Source: Sporosarcina sp. BP05
GTDB taxonomy: Bacteria > Bacillota > Bacilli > Bacillales_A > Planococcaceae
Assembly (NCBI RefSeq): GCF_014282005.1
Contig: NZ_JACFTD010000018.1
Span: 1 to 64,000, forward strand
DNA: 64,000 bases
Reading direction: 5' to 3'
Shown here piece by piece: positions 16,900-26,303 of this stretch. The position numbers and the translations under genes were made by a program. The notes under the pieces are model-generated. The model did not search any database. It saw only the letters and a program-made list of their open reading frames with translations, and had not been told where the DNA came from. How positions within the stretch are numbered: the stretch's first letter is position 1; the number at the start of each line of letters is the position of its first letter.

Positions 16900-17856
16900 A
16901 TGACTAAAAAAAGTAATATTGACTTCTATAATGTTCCGATTACGGACTATTTAATTTCCATTGGCGAACCTATCGTATCAGTCGGGCGCAATTATTATCA
17001 GCATAAAGATCATGACAGCTTAAAAATAAATGTACAGCGCAATTATTTTGTTTGGAATAGTCGCAGTGGTGAAAAAAATGCTAGTGGTGGGGTTGTTCAA
17101 TACCTTCAGATTATGCACAACTTAACGCTCGCTGAAGCCTTGCGGAAAGTTGAGAGCGACTTAACAGGGAATGAGTTAAAGCCCGTTGAAAATAAGGAGA
17201 GAGCCTATCCAAAGGTTTTTAATTATAGAGTCAGTGAAGTTTTCGTGCCGATTGAGGCCCAGCGTTATTTAGTCGCAGAACGTAAAATACCGAATAGAAT
17301 TGTACGTCATTTCTTTTCAATTGATTTAATTAGTCAAAATGAAAATAAAGAAATTGTTTTCAAGTGGTATAAAGGTGATGAAGTCGTAGGTTTCACGAAA
17401 CAAGGCACACAACCATTAACTGAAGAACAAAAGGAAAAACACCACACGAAAAGAGATTATTTCAAGTACGTTGCGCCAACTACAGAAAAAGATACATATT
17501 GGGGTTTCAATTATTTAATCGGACAACCGAAAAACCTTTTCTTCTTTGAAGCTTCAATAGATTTAGTCAGTTATTATACTTTGCATGAAAAAGAACTTTT
17601 AGAAAAAGGTGACTTTTGGTTAATTGCAATAGATGGCGTTGCTATTGAAAAAGTACTTGCTTTTCTTGGTTATGGACTTAAATATTTACGGTTAAAAAGT
17701 TGTTTGGAATCATTAAATGTCTGCTTTGATAATGACAATGCAGGTTTATTAGCACTAGGTAAGCTACAAGAAACACAATGGAATGGTGTATCATTCACTG
17801 ATAGAACACCGAGGGATTTTGAAGACTGGAATGAAGTTTTAAAAAAAAGGGGGTAA
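16900..17856 (+). CDS. DUF3991/Toprim primase-like protein
   Basis: The 318-residue protein has an N-terminal domain (about 1-85) with a DUF3991/CHC2-like fold (DYLISIGEPIVSVGRNYYQHKDHDSLKIN, given in pieces, then GGVVQYLQ). The C-terminal Toprim-like domain is at about 205-300, with FFFEASIDLVSYY supplying the Glu and CFDNDNAG the Asp pair. Such proteins are plasmid primases or mobile-element replication factors. It sits 15 bases after ssb and just before parA. Confidence 0.8.
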   Translation: MTKKSNIDFYNVPITDYLISIGEPIVSVGRNYYQHKDHDSLKINVQRNYFVWNSRSGEKNASGGVVQYLQIMHNLTLAEALRKVESDLTGNELKPVENKERAYPKVFNYRVSEVFVPIEAQRYLVAERKIPNRIVRHFFSIDLISQNENKEIVFKWYKGDEVVGFTKQGTQPLTEEQKEKHHTKRDYFKYVAPTTEKDTYWGFNYLIGQPKNLFFFEASIDLVSYYTLHEKELLEKGDFWLIAIDGVAIEKVLAFLGYGLKYLRLKSCLESLNVCFDNDNAGLLALGKLQETQWNGVSFTDRTPRDFEDWNEVLKKRG

Positions 17857-17864
17857 GTTAAAAA

Positions 17865-18668
17865 GTGAAAATCATAACCGTAAACGTTAATAAAGGTGGT
17901 ACAGGTAAATCAACAGTTTCCTACACATTAGCTAAATGGTTGACGATTGTACAAAACAAAAAAGTGTTGTTAATTGACGGGGACAGGTCTTGTAATTTAA
18001 GCTATTCTTTCTCTAATGTTGGTACGTCTTCGATTTTAGATATATTCAACGGAAAAGAGCCAGTGGAAATTTATAACGTTGGGGAAAACCTCGATTTTAT
18101 AAAAGGATCGGAGCAGCTAGAAGATAACGAACTTGATTTAAAATCAAAACAAAATAATTGTATGTTATTATTCATGTGGATTGCCGATAATTTTCAAAAA
18201 GTACAAGAATACGATTATGTCATTATTGATACTCATAACGATACAAGTTTAGTTACTTCAAATTTTTTAGCAGTTGCCGATATTGTTTTGGGTGTTTCCG
18301 AACCTTCACGAAACGGGTTCAGGGCATGGTTAGAGCTTGAAGAAACACTTAATTACTTAAAGTCCCAATTAGTTGATGTTGTTTCACGCAAAACTTATGT
18401 TACAGCTACACCTTATTTAATCGCCAATAAAGTAGACCACATTGGTAGCAGCAGTAAGCAATTTTTAGAAATGGTTGAATTACAGCGCAACTACCTGGGA
18501 ATGATTTAAAAGAAAGAATTGCTTGCAAAAACCCTGCTTGAAGATACCAGTATTTTTGAAATGCAGAAGACAATGAGCGACAGCGAAAAAGCAAGACATG
18601 AAAAATTTTATGCTAGTATAAATGAACTTTTTGAAAAAGTTATTACTTTAGCAAATCAAACAAAGTAA
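17865..18668 (+). pseudogene. ParA-family partition ATPase with an in-frame stop
   Basis: The GTG start gives a ParA/Soj-type ATPase: deviant Walker A NKGGTGKST at residue 9, LLIDGD at 35, and YVIIDTHND at about 120. Translation stops at TAA 18507-18509 after 214 residues, following NYLGMI. The same frame stays open for another 52 codons (KKELLAKTLLEDTSIFEMQK...) to 18668, which reads as the normal ParA C-terminus. A single base change created the stop. The 214-residue product lacks the last helices. It could be a non-functional pseudogene, a truncated ATPase or a readthrough case. Confidence 0.85.
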
Positions 18669-18681
18669 GGGAGTAATAAAA

Positions 18682-18924
18682 ATGCCTGACAAATATAACG
18701 CCTATAAAAAAGCACAAGAAGAAGTATCAAAACCTAATCCCCCAGCTACTGTTACTAATACCATTACAGGTGATATTATCCCGAATAAGAAGAGGGAAAC
18801 GAAGCAACAAATGTCCATCATGCTTACACCAACACATAAAAAAAAACTACGGAAATTGGCTGACAGCCTAGATATGAGCGCAAGTGAGTTAATCGGTTAT
18901 TGGATAGACCAACACGAAGATTAA
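18682..18924 (+). CDS. ribbon-helix-helix partner of ParA
   Basis: The 80-residue protein has a flexible basic N-terminus and a C-terminal ribbon-helix-helix (about 42-78: QMSIMLTPTHKKKLRKLADSL then MSASELIGYWID). Small RHH proteins encoded just after parA are centromere-binding adaptors and autorepressors. The ACTTGCAAGT palindromes before ssb (16419) and after this gene (18948) are its most likely sites. The start follows AAGGGAG by 8 bases. Confidence 0.8.
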   Translation: MPDKYNAYKKAQEEVSKPNPPATVTNTITGDIIPNKKRETKQQMSIMLTPTHKKKLRKLADSLDMSASELIGYWIDQHED

Positions 18925-18947
18925 TCACAAAAAAGCACACGCACACA

Positions 18948-18977
18948 CAAGTATACTTGCAAGTGTAAGTATACTTT
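18948..18977 (+). promoter_or_regulatory. ACTTGCAAGT operator 3
   Basis: AAGTATACTTGCAAGTGTAA followed by GTATACTT is a palindromic double site just after the RHH gene and before the 19055 gene. Confidence 0.7.
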
Positions 18978-18987
18978 TTTCACACTT

Positions 18988-19034
18988 AAAGTTTCCCCTA
19001 CAGGTACACTTTTCGATATTGTAGGGAAAACTTT
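18988..19034 (+). promoter_or_regulatory. leader hairpin before the 19055 gene
   Basis: AAAGTTTCCCCTACA pairs with TGTAGGGAAAACTTT around a loop of about 16 bases, immediately upstream of the ribosome site GGGAAGGTG. It may be an attenuator or a protein-binding site. Confidence 0.6.
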
Positions 19035-19054
19035 ATATATGGGAAGGTGATGCT

Positions 19055-19309
19055 ATGACGGGTTATTTAACCAGGAAGAAAAGTAAAGGGAACACCTACA
19101 TTTATTTACGTAAATCGAAGCGAGTAGAAGGGGAAATAAAACATGATTACATCTATTCGTTCGGAAAAATGCCAGCTGCTTTAAATCATATGTACTCAAT
19201 TGTTAATGACGAGATACCTTTCCCTAGTAAATTAGATGGCTATGATATAAAGCAAATTTTCGATTGGATATGGTGTAAGCGTCAAGTAGAATTGAACACT
19301 TTTTGCTAA
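19055..19309 (+). CDS. small plasmid protein, C-terminus altered by IS21 element 2
   Basis: The 84-residue basic protein begins MTGYLTRKKSKGNTYIYLRK, a pattern I associate with small conserved proteins of Gram-positive plasmids. Function unknown. Its last residues (LNTFC) and stop lie inside the left end of the adjacent IS21 element, so the original C-terminus has probably been replaced. Confidence 0.65.
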   Translation: MTGYLTRKKSKGNTYIYLRKSKRVEGEIKHDYIYSFGKMPAALNHMYSIVNDEIPFPSKLDGYDIKQIFDWIWCKRQVELNTFC

Positions 19310-19372
19310 TTAACTTTGAACACTTTCGTTTATATTCTCCTGCCCCCAAATCGAAGGCAGGAAAATTAATGA

Positions 19373-19696
19373 TTAAAATGGTCCTATTCCTAGTCTCTGT
19401 TCTAACGAGGAGTTTTCAGTTTTAAGCTTTGATATTTCTTCTTTTAATTCTTTTACTTCCAGTAATAATCGTTCGATTTTCTCCGTGTCATCAATGCCTC
19501 TTTCATATATGGTACCTTCCCATAGTAAGTCATAAATGAAGCTATCAATATCCTGCTCCGCAACGAGATAGTTGTCTCCGTCTTTAATACATTTCAATGC
19601 CCCATCCTGCAACCATTTCTCAACCATTTTACAGTCACAAGATAGCCCGGTGTCTAAAATATATTCTCGCAATTCCTGTACAGTCATTTTCCACAT
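19373..19696 (-). CDS. passenger ORF of IS21 element 2
   Basis: The 107-residue protein has a predicted winged-helix/excisionase-like front (VQELREYILDTGLSCDCKMV...LVAEQDIDSFI) and a C-terminal coiled coil (about 70-102, KIERLLLEVKELKEEISKLK). It is downstream of istB inside the IS ends. It may be a regulator or a helper. No family recognised. Confidence 0.6.
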   Translation of the reverse strand: MWKMTVQELREYILDTGLSCDCKMVEKWLQDGALKCIKDGDNYLVAEQDIDSFIYDLLWEGTIYERGIDDTEKIERLLLEVKELKEEISKLKTENSSLEQRLGIGPF

Positions 19697-19748
19697 CAGC
19701 CACTAACCTCCGGTTCTTATACGTAGAATACCTTTATATATATCAAAA

Positions 19749-20495
19749 TTAAAACATGGTTTGCCGATGTTTCATTCGATAGCTATCTTCATTCATTTGA
19801 ATAATTTCTACACGATGGAGTAAACGGTCTAAAATGGCTGTTGTAATCCCGTCATCGCCTAATAATTCTCCCCATTGATCTGGACTCTTATTAGAGGTTA
19901 AAATCAAAGAACATCGCTCATAAAGATGGTTGATAAGATGGAAAAACAAGTTGGCTTCCCGCTGATCCATTGCCATGTACATTAAGTCATCGATAATAAC
20001 TAAATCCGATGCTTCTATTCGATTCAATTGCACTTGTGATTTACGTGTATATTCACGTGTTTTTAAAAGCGTAATTAATTCGCCCATTGGCACGAACACC
20101 ACCTGGAAACCTTTTTGAATGGCTTCTATGCCGAGGGCAATGGCTAAATGTGTTTTCCCGACGCCAGGGGGGCCTAGTAAAATTAAATTGTATTGTTGTT
20201 CAAGCCAACTCATTTCCTCTAGCTGGTTCAACTGCCGCTGGCTAAGGGATGTTTGATCAGATAGATCGAATTCATTCACTGTTTTCAAATAGGGAAATTT
20301 CGCCCATTTCATACGTTTTTCCCGACTTTTTTCTTCACGCTTTAGTAACTCGAATTGAACAATTTCCTGCACGAATTCTCTATAGGTCCAAGAAGCTTGT
20401 TCAGCTTTGCGTAAAAGCTTGGGTAGCTCGCTTGCGGCCTCCGCTAATCGTAGCTGTTTAAAATATTCTTGTAGGTTTTCTATGCTTTCGCTCAT
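19749..20495 (-). CDS. istB: IS21-family helper ATPase IstB
   Basis: The 248-residue AAA+ ATPase has Walker A LLGPPGVGKT (about 105-114), Walker B LVIIDDLMY at about 165, and sensor-1 LILTSN at about 200. Its start overlaps the istA stop by four bases. The frame is intact. It differs clearly in sequence from the istB at 2650-3405, so the two elements are different members of the family. Confidence 0.94.
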   Translation of the reverse strand: MSESIENLQEYFKQLRLAEAASELPKLLRKAEQASWTYREFVQEIVQFELLKREEKSREKRMKWAKFPYLKTVNEFDLSDQTSLSQRQLNQLEEMSWLEQQYNLILLGPPGVGKTHLAIALGIEAIQKGFQVVFVPMGELITLLKTREYTRKSQVQLNRIEASDLVIIDDLMYMAMDQREANLFFHLINHLYERCSLILTSNKSPDQWGELLGDDGITTAILDRLLHRVEIIQMNEDSYRMKHRQTMF

Positions 20496-22057
20496 GAAAC
20501 GACACCTCCTAAAATGTCGGTGTATGTACTGATTGAACGTGTTCCAACCTGTATATTATATGACCTAGATTTAACTGATTTGGAACCCTGAATTAGCTGT
20601 TCTTCATTAGTCATTGTGCTCAAATACTTAGCGACATCGGTAAAGTCATTGGCACTCATCAAATGTTCATCCACGCACTTTTGTAAAGCACGGTCGATGA
20701 AAGCTACGTAATCAACCGTAGCTTTATGAAAAATACCAAGCTGATCCCTTTTGTATCGCGGATAACTTTCCAATACTTTATCCAGATAGGTAGTTGCTAA
20801 CTCTGCGTTTTTAAATTGTCGAATGACGGTTTCCTTATACGCTTGTATCCCTTTGGAGCGATCTCGACTATGATTACGATTCTTTATTAATTTCCCTTTG
20901 GTTAATTCTATAAGATGCTTGGCTAAAACCTCGCCCTCTGGATATCTTGTAATCACGAGGTGTTGGCGGTTATCTTCGTCTTTATGAATATCTATAGATA
21001 CCTTGTTAAGACCCTTGGGTCTATATGTGCCGAGTGGAACAGAATATCGATTGGATTTATAGTGTAAAGTATTGTCCTTGTTGACCGTTCTTGTTATACT
21101 TGATTCATTCGTATCTTCAAATAAGGTCAGATGAGAGACTGGTTTTAAGTGTTGCTTTTCGAGGAGAAACACTTCTGCTGGTCTTTTTTTTGTACCACTA
21201 TGAACCTTAAAATTCCCCGTCCGTTTCAGCCATTCTAGGCATCGTTCATTCCAATTATCAATTGTTGTGAATATGCGACTGTCCGCGAAATTACCTTTCA
21301 CATATTTCACTACATTTTCAATCATCCCTTTAGATTCCGGGTCAGCTTTTCGACATAAATACATCCTGAATTTTCTTTGTCCTTTATAAGCTTGAAATTC
21401 CCCGGTCAAAATAATATCTCCGCTGTTTTCACTAACTGTTATCAAATGATCCTGGTCATACACGATTTCTTCTGGCATCCCCCCAAAGTATTGAAGGGCA
21501 TTTTCGTGGCTTCTAATCGTGTCGCGTGTGGTAAATGGCCGGTCTTGCCATTCTATGTATTTATAACGGGAGTGGGACAAGACAAAGCAGATACAATACA
21601 ATTTAACCTCTCGCTTGTCTTTTGTTTTTTGACGGGTTTCTCCCCAATCAACCTGCATTTGTTTTCCCTTAGGTTGCTCTTCAATCGCTTCATAAATTCT
21701 TTCCCTTGGTCTTTTTTCAATCTGATATTCCTCACGTAGTTGGCTAACATACAATCGCATTGTACTTTCTGCAACTATAAAATTAGGGAATCTTTCAAGT
21801 AACCAATCTTGCATTTGCGCAGCTGATAAATGTGGGTACTCTTGCAGCCATGCAAGGAGCCATTCTTTATGTTGATCCAGTTTTTTCTTTCTAGAACTTA
21901 GAGAGCTGCTCCATTTAAATGACTCATCTGGTGTCATTTCCAAGTACTTGTAAACTGTTGTTCGAGATATCTTCAACTGTTTTGCAATTTGTGAGATAGA
22001 AAAGTTTTGTTCTGTCATTTGTTGGATTGTTAAATATAACATCAGTTTCTTTTTCAC
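20492..22057 (-). CDS. istA: IS21-family transposase IstA
   Basis: The 521-residue protein has an N-terminal HTH (ISQIAKQLKISRTTVYKYL, about 20-40). The DDE catalytic core has MQVDWGETR (about 135), IVYDQDHL (about 205) and KGMIENVVKYVK (Glu at about 245), followed by the C-terminal barrel. It is similar to IS5376-type IstA. No frameshifts. Expression probably starts within the right end. Confidence 0.94.
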   Translation of the reverse strand: MKKKLMLYLTIQQMTEQNFSISQIAKQLKISRTTVYKYLEMTPDESFKWSSSLSSRKKKLDQHKEWLLAWLQEYPHLSAAQMQDWLLERFPNFIVAESTMRLYVSQLREEYQIEKRPRERIYEAIEEQPKGKQMQVDWGETRQKTKDKREVKLYCICFVLSHSRYKYIEWQDRPFTTRDTIRSHENALQYFGGMPEEIVYDQDHLITVSENSGDIILTGEFQAYKGQRKFRMYLCRKADPESKGMIENVVKYVKGNFADSRIFTTIDNWNERCLEWLKRTGNFKVHSGTKKRPAEVFLLEKQHLKPVSHLTLFEDTNESSITRTVNKDNTLHYKSNRYSVPLGTYRPKGLNKVSIDIHKDEDNRQHLVITRYPEGEVLAKHLIELTKGKLIKNRNHSRDRSKGIQAYKETVIRQFKNAELATTYLDKVLESYPRYKRDQLGIFHKATVDYVAFIDRALQKCVDEHLMSANDFTDVAKYLSTMTNEEQLIQGSKSVKSRSYNIQVGTRSISTYTDILGGVVS

Positions 22058-22129
22058 CTTTCGTCCTCCTACCAGTTAGCTACTTTAGTAGTATAACGGG
22101 TGAGGGGTATTTGTTGGTGAAAGTGTTCA

Positions 22130-22380
22130 ATCTTATTTAGCGGTAACTGTCCATTTTAGTATAGCGTTTACATATGGACAATTGAAACTGGAAAAACAAA
22201 AAAAGGTAGAGATTTCAAATTGTGAAAATATGATAAATAAAAAAACGACCAAGATTAATTTTTCTTAGTCGTTTTTCTATGAAAAGATACGCTGTAAGGG
22301 CGATTTTAAAGGCTTCTTAAATCACTTTACGGGTAACCCCCCGCAATTATTGCATATAGAGCATCTTAAAAATCACTTTT
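22130..22380. other. spacer between IS21 element 2 and the transfer operon
   Basis: No gene is seen. It contains the GTCCATTTTAGTATAG.../...ATGGACAATTG dyad and the terminator at 22240-22277. Confidence 0.5.
22240..22277 (-). terminator. terminator of the conjugation operon
   Basis: AAAAACGACCAAGA pairs with TCTTAGTCGTTTTT, and A/T runs on both sides allow bidirectional termination. It lies about 100 bases after virD4, the last gene of the leftward operon. Confidence 0.75.
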
Positions 22381-24285
22381 TCAAGAAATAAGAGTTTGGA
22401 TTTCTTCCCCTGAATCATTTAAAGACGTAAACGACATTGTAAATCCTCGTTCTGATGGCGCTACTTGGTTTGTAGGTTCTTCTTTCGTTACTGGTTCTTC
22501 CTGTTTAACAGGAGCTGCTGGCACTGTTGCAATAACTTTACTTTCCCTTTCAGTTCTTTGTCTTTCAAGTGTTGCTAAATACTCGTCTACATCAAACCAA
22601 TATTTTTTCCCTTTTCCGTTTGAATGATATTTATATCTTGGGTGTTTAGTTAAATCATATTTATTATCCTTAAATGGATGTTTACCAATAACTTGAACTA
22701 TACAATGGTTACGATCCATTGTTAGCAGCTCATCCCTCGTCATTAGTTCTCTTCCAAGTTTTGAATAGTTTTGACCGTAACTGTCGCTGTTAGAACGTGT
22801 TTTTGATTCGTTATAATCATCAATTGTCTCTTTTCCTAATTCCTCGCTTAATGATTTAACCGTTTCGGATTCTTTTCCTCCCAGGAATATTGTAGTATCA
22901 CAGTTCCCAATTATTGTGTCGGCACTTTCTTTATAAATCGTTTTAAGTTGGGACATAGCTTGCAATATAATAGTTGCTGAAATATTCCTGGAACGGATAG
23001 TAGCAATCAATTTATCGAAGTTTGGAATCAATCCAATATTAGCGAATTCATCTAATAAAAATCGAACGTGGGTAGGTAAAGATCCACCATATTTTTCATC
23101 CGCAACCGTACATAACGTATTAAACAATTGCGAATACATAATAGCTACAATAAAGTTGAAAGTTGAGTCAGTATCAGGGACGATAACAAATAGCGCTGTT
23201 TTGCGTCCTTTATCCCCGAGCGTACTTAGATCAAGTTCATCTTTTGACACTAGCTCACGTACAGCTGGGATGTTTAAAGGCGCTAAACGTGTAGCACATG
23301 AGATTAGTATACTTTTCGCTGTCTTTCCTGCTGCTAATTTATAAGATTTATATTGTTTTACAGCGAAGTGGTTACTATCTTCTTCTTCCAGCGCTTCAAA
23401 CAGATAGTCTATAGGGTTTTTGTAATCTTCATCATCTTCTTTTACTGTAGAATAAGAGATTAAATCAATTAACGTCCCTAAATGTTGTTCTTCTTTAGAG
23501 AATTTAGAGGTAATTAAACTTAAATATGCTTGGTAAAGTAACTTTTCGGCTTTAACCCAAAAATCTTGACCACCACTAGACCCTTCACCCGTTGTATTCG
23601 CTATGATTGTTTCTACTAATTTCAATATATCTTGCTCGTTTTCAACATAAGCCAAAGGGTTGTACTTCATACTTTTAGAAAAGTTGACTGTATTAAATAT
23701 TTTTATTTTATATTTACCGACATTTTTTAGCGCCATACCAAGTTCATTTACAATTGTTCCTTTTGGATCAGTTACCACAAAACTGGCGTTCATTTGTAAT
23801 AAGTTTGGTTTAACAAAAAATCGAGTTTTACCACTCCCCGAACCACCGATAGCAGCCACATTTTTATTACGTCTAAACTCAAATCCTGCTTTACTATCAT
23901 CAAGCATAATTTTGGTATTTTGAGAAAACAAAATATTATTGTTTTGATTTTCTTCGTCATACATATTTTTCAAGTCTTTTTTAACGTCACCCCATCTTGC
24001 AGAACCATGTTCAATACCCTTTTTGTACTTCTTCTTGTTATTTTTCTTATCTACAATAACAAGGCCTGCAAAGGCGATTAGAAATAACGGTACAAGCAAA
24101 TCAATAATGTTAAAGGATAAAGGAAAAGCGTACAAAAGATATTTCGGCTCGGAGAATAAATAATTAAAACCACCTAGTGTATCAGTTGCAAATGTCACTC
24201 TGAAATAATAAAAAAGGTAATTCAGCAAAACATATAGAATTGCACCTAGAATAAGATACACTTTATTTTCTTTTATTTTTTCCAT
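22381..24285 (-). CDS. VirD4/TraG-type coupling protein
   Basis: This protein of about 634 residues has two N-terminal TM segments (about 10-30 and 50-75) and a RecA-like ATPase domain with Walker A IGGSGSGKTRFFVKPN (about 145) and Walker B VRFLLDEFANIG (about 415). It also carries the TraG/TraD signature around TTIFLGG...ETVKSLSEELG. It docks the relaxase-bound strand to the secretion channel. The C-terminal ~60 residues are Pro/Glu-rich and variable. The best start is ATG 24285 after AGGAG. It is the last gene of the transfer operon. Confidence 0.93.
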   Translation of the reverse strand: MEKIKENKVYLILGAILYVLLNYLFYYFRVTFATDTLGGFNYLFSEPKYLLYAFPLSFNIIDLLVPLFLIAFAGLVIVDKKNNKKKYKKGIEHGSARWGDVKKDLKNMYDEENQNNNILFSQNTKIMLDDSKAGFEFRRNKNVAAIGGSGSGKTRFFVKPNLLQMNASFVVTDPKGTIVNELGMALKNVGKYKIKIFNTVNFSKSMKYNPLAYVENEQDILKLVETIIANTTGEGSSGGQDFWVKAEKLLYQAYLSLITSKFSKEEQHLGTLIDLISYSTVKEDDEDYKNPIDYLFEALEEEDSNHFAVKQYKSYKLAAGKTAKSILISCATRLAPLNIPAVRELVSKDELDLSTLGDKGRKTALFVIVPDTDSTFNFIVAIMYSQLFNTLCTVADEKYGGSLPTHVRFLLDEFANIGLIPNFDKLIATIRSRNISATIILQAMSQLKTIYKESADTIIGNCDTTIFLGGKESETVKSLSEELGKETIDDYNESKTRSNSDSYGQNYSKLGRELMTRDELLTMDRNHCIVQVIGKHPFKDNKYDLTKHPRYKYHSNGKGKKYWFDVDEYLATLERQRTERESKVIATVPAAPVKQEEPVTKEEPTNQVAPSERGFTMSFTSLNDSGEEIQTLIS

Positions 24286-24358
24286 TCTACTAATCACTCC
24301 TAAATATTAATAAAAGGGCGAGTGAATTCACTCGCCCTCTCGCTTTCAGTTCATATTT

Positions 24359-24574
24359 TTATACAAATAGAGTTTTTAATTGTGGAATAAGTAGTGTCGC
24401 AATCAATACGATACCTGCGCCAGCCATGAACTGTTTCATACCCTGCGACTTCGCACCTGGGTTATCGTTACCGTAACCTTCCAATAAGTTGACTATGCCC
24501 CACACACCAAGACCTGCTCCAATAAGTATTACCAATTTCTGCATTACGTCTACACCTGATGTGAAAAATGCCAT
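24359..24574 (-). CDS. Maff2-family small membrane protein
   Basis: The 71-residue protein has two TM helices (about 10-30 and 47-68) with a Gly/Asn-rich turn (EGYGNDNPGAKSQG) between them. It matches the Maff2 family encoded next to VirD4 in Tn1549-like elements. Size and topology resemble a VirB2-type pilin, which is an inference. Its ATG overlaps the stop of the previous gene (TAATG). Confidence 0.8.
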   Translation of the reverse strand: MAFFTSGVDVMQKLVILIGAGLGVWGIVNLLEGYGNDNPGAKSQGMKQFMAGAGIVLIATLLIPQLKTLFV

Positions 24575-24732
24575 TATAATTTCCCCTTTTCTTTGTTGGT
24601 TTTTTGTTTTTTCATATTTATAAAAATAGATAATATTTTATCTATGTTATAAGCTTTAGCGACATTTACAATGCCAATGACTATAAAAACTGCACCTATT
24701 ATTATTAAAATCGCTTGAAGGACATCAAACAT
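24574..24732 (-). CDS. 52-residue membrane protein
   Basis: MFDVLQAILIIIGAVFIVIG starts one long TM helix, followed by a short amphipathic stretch and a Lys-rich tail. The stop overlaps the next gene's ATG, so the two are translationally coupled. The start lies within the 3' end of the InlB-repeat gene. It is a likely small secretion-channel component. Confidence 0.65.
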   Translation of the reverse strand: MFDVLQAILIIIGAVFIVIGIVNVAKAYNIDKILSIFINMKKQKTNKEKGKL

Positions 24733-26299
24733 TTAGCACATGTTCTTCCTGTGATTTTCTTCTTTTTGACCGGAATAAGTAAATGCCGAACCCGACAATT
24801 ATTACTACAAACAATACAACCAAGCTACTTGCAATAGTCATTTTCTTTTTGAATGCTTGATCTTTCACTTCCATTTCTTGTGCGCGTTTCTCATATGCAA
24901 TCTGACTATTATCTACAGCGATTTTTACTTCAGGAAAAACTTCAGTAATTTGCGTGGAGTTTACTCTCACTTCACGAGTATCAAAACCAAGTAAAACCGA
25001 TTCTGAATTTATATATTTTTGTGTGTTTATTGTAATCGTTGTATCTTGCCTAATTGAATATTCATCATGCATTTTACCGTTTTCGTCATACGTTTTTAAT
25101 GTTTTACCGTAAGGCAATGTAAGACTAAACAGAAATCCTTCATCTTCATCAAAGAATTTCACCATGAACATTTGGCCTATATTTTCATTTTTGAAAACGT
25201 ATACCTTTTCTTTAAATCCAGTGCCTATATTCCCTTCGACGGGAGGTTGTGAGGGTTGTTTGGGTTGCACAATCAGCCCTGTATCGTTACCCGAACCACT
25301 TACATTGCTAGGTTTTTGATTAGCATTAAACTCATTTAAGCGTTCATTTAAGATTTTTTCGACTTGATCCGAAATATCTTTATCTGTGATTGGATTTTTT
25401 TTAGCATCGGCAATCACTTTGTCGGCTTTTTCCCATTTCACATATAGAGTAAGAGACTCCGTGAGAACATCATTCTTATATTCATTTTGAAACTTTTCAT
25501 CCGTGTACCAACCTATAAAAACAGAATTTTTATTTTTAAGTATTGGCAATTCAATTGGATCCCCGACATTTGTTTTAACGTCTTTAAATCTATCTTTAGA
25601 GTTTGTCACGAATTTAACAGTTATTTCTTCTGTGGAATCATCAATGTCATTGTCGTTAAAATCTGGATAGAATTTAGCGTAATATACCCCTTTTGAATCC
25701 GTAATCTTTATATCATCAATATTTTTTAATTTTTCTTCACCTTTCTCATTTACAGCTTTGAACCATCCTGATAATTTATAATGCTTTTTGGGATTAACTT
25801 CGGGTAAAACATCCTTCAAATTCGTTCCTTTATTTACACTTTTGACAATTTCTTTAATTTGTGCGTTATTTTCTAATAACTGACCACCATCGGTTGTATA
25901 GAATCTCACCGATAATTCCTTTTCTTCTAGCAAATAAGGTTTGATTATTATTTTGTCTTTTTGGTGCTCGATTTGCCAATAACTTAACATTCTTCCTTTC
26001 CCGATTTTCGGTGCGTCAAGTTCCATTTCGGTATCACTTGATAAAACTTCACTTTGAAGTACTTCACCACCAGCAGTAAGCACTTGAATAATCGTTTTCG
26101 TTGGTACTTGTTCATGATACAAAACTTTATTTTCAAACTTTACTTTTAGATAGTTTTGAGTGATATTTGCTGTTGCTGTATAACTTGTTTCGTCTGCTGC
26201 TAATGCAACAAAGTTCGTTGCACTATATGTCAGTGAAAAAGCAAGCGCACTACTTAAAAGAACTAGCTTTGACTTTTTCCACATTTTATTACTACTCAT
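24725..26299 (-). CDS. InlB-repeat surface protein of the transfer operon
   Basis: The protein has about 524 residues from the ATG after GGAAGGGAG. A signal peptide spans about 1-35 (VLLSSALAFSLTYSATNFVALA, split by the membrane core). Two InlB B-repeat/Listeria-Bacteroides-type modules follow at about 140-220 (FYTDGGQLL...YKLSGWFKA...VYYAKFYP) and 225-295 (VKFVTNSKD...FIGWYTDEKF...LTLYVKWEKA). A C-terminal TM anchor (about 485-508) ends in a short basic tail. It faces outward and may act as an adhesin or mating-contact factor. No LPXTG is seen. Confidence 0.78.
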   Translation of the reverse strand: MSSNKMWKKSKLVLLSSALAFSLTYSATNFVALAADETSYTATANITQNYLKVKFENKVLYHEQVPTKTIIQVLTAGGEVLQSEVLSSDTEMELDAPKIGKGRMLSYWQIEHQKDKIIIKPYLLEEKELSVRFYTTDGGQLLENNAQIKEIVKSVNKGTNLKDVLPEVNPKKHYKLSGWFKAVNEKGEEKLKNIDDIKITDSKGVYYAKFYPDFNDNDIDDSTEEITVKFVTNSKDRFKDVKTNVGDPIELPILKNKNSVFIGWYTDEKFQNEYKNDVLTESLTLYVKWEKADKVIADAKKNPITDKDISDQVEKILNERLNEFNANQKPSNVSGSGNDTGLIVQPKQPSQPPVEGNIGTGFKEKVYVFKNENIGQMFMVKFFDEDEGFLFSLTLPYGKTLKTYDENGKMHDEYSIRQDTTITINTQKYINSESVLLGFDTREVRVNSTQITEVFPEVKIAVDNSQIAYEKRAQEMEVKDQAFKKKMTIASSLVVLFVVIIVGFGIYLFRSKRRKSQEEHVLNV

Positions 26300-26303
26300 A
26301 CCA

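Larger units (their letters stand above)
19293..22129 (-). mobile_element. second IS21-family insertion sequence
   Basis: The outer inverted repeat is (AT)TGAACACTTT at 19291-19302, and its inverse AAAGTGTTCA(AT) is at 22120-22131. A second GAACACTTT follows at 19317. The content is istA-istB plus a passenger ORF. No clear target duplication is visible, so the exact ends are tentative. A further GTCCATTTTAG...ATGGACAATTG dyad lies outside at 22148-22182. Confidence 0.75.
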
